Part shown: one piece after another, positions 61,556 to 64,000 of the stretch
Numbering within the stretch: the first letter of the stretch is position 1
How the letters are laid out: every line of letters starts with the position of its first letter
Assembly: GCF_000150275.1 (NCBI RefSeq)
Contig: NW_002060948.1
Location: 1,353,328 to 1,417,327, forward strand
Direction: 5' to 3'
DNA: 64,000 nt
Source of the DNA: Trichoplax adhaerens
Lineage: Eukaryota > Placozoa > Uniplacotomia > Trichoplacea > Trichoplacidae
Notes under the pieces: model-generated
What the model was told of the DNA's origin: nothing
The model's database searches: none
The model's input: the letters and a program-made list of their open reading frames with translations, nothing else
Program-made: the position numbers and the translations under genes

Positions 61556-64000
61556 CATCGTGTAAAAGTTACAACGATCATTTCCAAAAAGTTGGATCAT
61601 TACTTGCATAATTTACTGAGTTTTCTGATTAATTTATAATTCATTACATATTGTAAAATGTAACCTTTTATGCCAATTTCTTGAGTCATCCCAATAAGGT
61701 ACAGCATGAAAATATATGCAGATTGAAGTGTAAAATTTAATATATTAAAGATCAAAAAAATTTATTATTAAATCAAATTTCACAGTCTTAATTGTAAGAA
61801 ACTTTTAACCAGTTATCATGCAACATCAAACATTACTTTGATATATATTATCTTCGTTTGAAGGTATAACTAAACTTTGAGCATGTACGTGTATATTTAA
61901 CTAATAACAAACCGTGATAACATACTCCGTATATTGGCGTACGAAACTTTCTCGTTATTATAATAATTCAGTATGACATGTTGATAAAATACATGTATGA
62001 ATAGTATAAGAGTACTAACAATCGGGAAATAAGGAAATTCGATTAATTAATGTAGTATGATTATTCTATGATTGTAATATTACTCAGGATTTGCCATCTA
62101 ACCGTCTATGAAAATGTACTAGTTTAATGTATACGTATTGTGATAATGAATATGTATTAAGATACGTTGTATAATTTTCTTGTATAGCTTTACCGTCTTG
62201 ACTCAGTCGCTATATCCCTTGTAACGAATACATGATAGTAGATTAATCCCTTGCCGTGACTTCTTGTAATCATTATTATTATAACAAATTAATTGTCACG
62301 ATTGCGAAGAGATATTATTTAATAACAATCATTATTGTTGATCGTACAGACAACTAACTATTAAGTTTAAACGATTCAATCATGTTAATAAACATTGTAA
62401 TTTGCATAAGAATGGTAATTTTAATTCCGTGATCGGAAACAATTATAATTATCATTGTAGCCGTCAAGAATCAGTAACATTGAAATAATGTTTTAAGGGG
62501 CACATTAGAATTCATGTAGTAGGACTAAAGTAGTGTAATCAAATTTTCTGTCGTCACAATTAATCAAATAACTGACTCATTAGGTTATTGGAGGTAGTAT
62601 TAATGAAATAATAGACCGCAATTATATAGCCACCGTTCTGAACTGACTAATGACGTATAGCATTTGTTGTCTATAGTCACTTTAAATAAAGTATCACGAC
62701 ACGGTACGGTGTCATACTTTATTCTTTTAAGTATATTCGCTTAATATTAGCAATAAAGACTTTATAACTAAATGAAGTGAAATATTAGCCAAAAAAGCTT
62801 AATATTGACAATACGTCGTCCTATGAAACTTAACAATAGATTGGATAGTTATAGTCGTAAAGATAGCTTATTAGATAGGTTCATTCATGTATGAAGAAGC
62901 CATACTACATGTAAAGCTTCCTGGCCTTGCATGCTAACCGTTATGCTAGAAATTTTTTACAGAACAACAAAAATATATTAATAGATTAATGAGCCGTTTA
63001 TTTTAGTCATGCAGAAATTGCTCTATATTATTACTCCGGCAAACCGTGTATTCTACTGTATGGTCACGCAAATCGCTCAATTTATGTTTCTAGCTAAGCT
63101 ACCGTTTATTTATAGTAGCTTATAATGCAGTAATATGCTTCAAGATGGAAGGTAGCACAAATTTAAGGAGGTTAAATTAATGCTAAATTACCGCAATAGC
63201 ACTACGGTTTATCGAAGTGAATTTTTCATACCAAAGTTTCTTCTTTTAGTTCCAGATAACTAGAGATAGACGCAAGTTATCAGGTTGAATTTATCCTGAG
63301 CTAAAATTATACTCTTATACAAGTAAATGTTACAGTTTTTTAGCCTACTTTATTACATAAAGATAAAACCCTACCATGCAATCATATCATAATAACTTTG
63401 AGAAAGATCATGAACTAAAGGATAGACTAACATTTAGTTCAAAATTATTGTAGCTATTGACGGTTTTAACCTGTAAAATGTGACTGCGTACCGTTATTGC
63501 TACGATCGATCACATAAGTATATAGAATCTATAGATGTATAGAACTTAACATCTATCTATCGCAAAAGTCACCTCGTAATGTAAAGAAAAGTCGGGAACA
63601 ATGTTGGAAACTGTATGGTAGAAATAAAAGCATGAATAGAGATAACTCGTTTGCATCTAAACTACTACTCTTGCATATAGAAGCAAGCAGATGTCAAAGT
63701 TTATGAATAGCATTGCAACCTATTTGAATATCACGATTTGATGATGTGACATTACATGTTAGCCGTAGATGTCGCCTTAAGCGTATGAACTTTACATTGA
63801 ATAAAATTGATGATACAGAATTATTTTATTATCCAATCATAGCCCACAAGTTGAGAATATCTATTGACTTGGAATTGATTAAAGTGAATCAATCTAGTTA
63901 AATATATTACAAATATGTAATTGAAATAAGACAATGATATTGATATGGCATAATAACCTGAGGTGTGGCTACCAACTGATAAGGATAAAATTCAATAGAT
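61556..64000. other. intergenic region downstream of the acyl-CoA oxidase
   Basis: No open frame, exon chain, RNA fold or ordered repeat was recognised in the last 2.4 kb. It is AT-rich and holds the 3' UTR of the oxidase at its left edge. Confidence 0.6.

Overview
The window is animal nuclear DNA. It is AT-rich, and nearly all genes are split into many short exons with GT-AG introns. Every assigned gene is a conserved metazoan type (intraflagellar transport, KCTD/BACURD, TECPR2, RMDN3, DNAJC17, globin, DHRS7-like, FAM177, acyl-CoA oxidase, bHLH). The compact genes, low-complexity AT-rich spacers and close match to vertebrate exon order suggest an early-branching invertebrate such as a placozoan, but this is inference; no rRNA or mitochondrial marker is present to fix the species.

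Layout, left to right: 1-4634 shows no gene; 4635-5645 (-) is an intronless bHLH factor; 5646-20019 is a 14 kb stretch without a recognisable gene, holding several old tandem repeats; 20020-26986 (-) is a 12-exon TECPR2; 28925-31332 (+) is DNAJC17; 32835-36547 (+) is an RMDN3/PTPIP51-like gene; 38724-40677 (-) is a BACURD-type KCTD gene; 41959-43266 (+) is IFT20; 44339-45909 (-) is a three-exon globin; 48623-51605 (-) is a DHRS7-like SDR; 53800-about 54981 (-) is a FAM177-domain gene; 55902-61555 (+) is a peroxisomal acyl-CoA oxidase; 61556-64000 shows no gene. Exon models were built by hand from splice sites, reading phase and remembered family sequences. Most junctions close in phase; three that do not (DNAJC17 exon 1/2, ACOX exon 11/12, FAM177 5' end) are flagged.

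The genes do not form one pathway. They are typical housekeeping neighbours: membrane traffic and autophagy (TECPR2, IFT20, FAM177, RMDN3 contact sites), ubiquitin ligase adaptor (KCTD), lipid oxidation (ACOX), splicing (DNAJC17). Three pairs are head to head (TECPR2/DNAJC17, KCTD/IFT20, FAM177/ACOX). All three of their short shared upstream regions, and apparently no other spacer, carry dense clusters of a GTAC-centred palindrome (TACTGTACAGTA type). This is the most unusual non-coding signal here. The strongest protein-level oddities are a bacterial-type acyl-CoA oxidase ending in a perfect SKL peroxisome signal, and a DHRS7-like protein that has lost both its catalytic Ser and Tyr.
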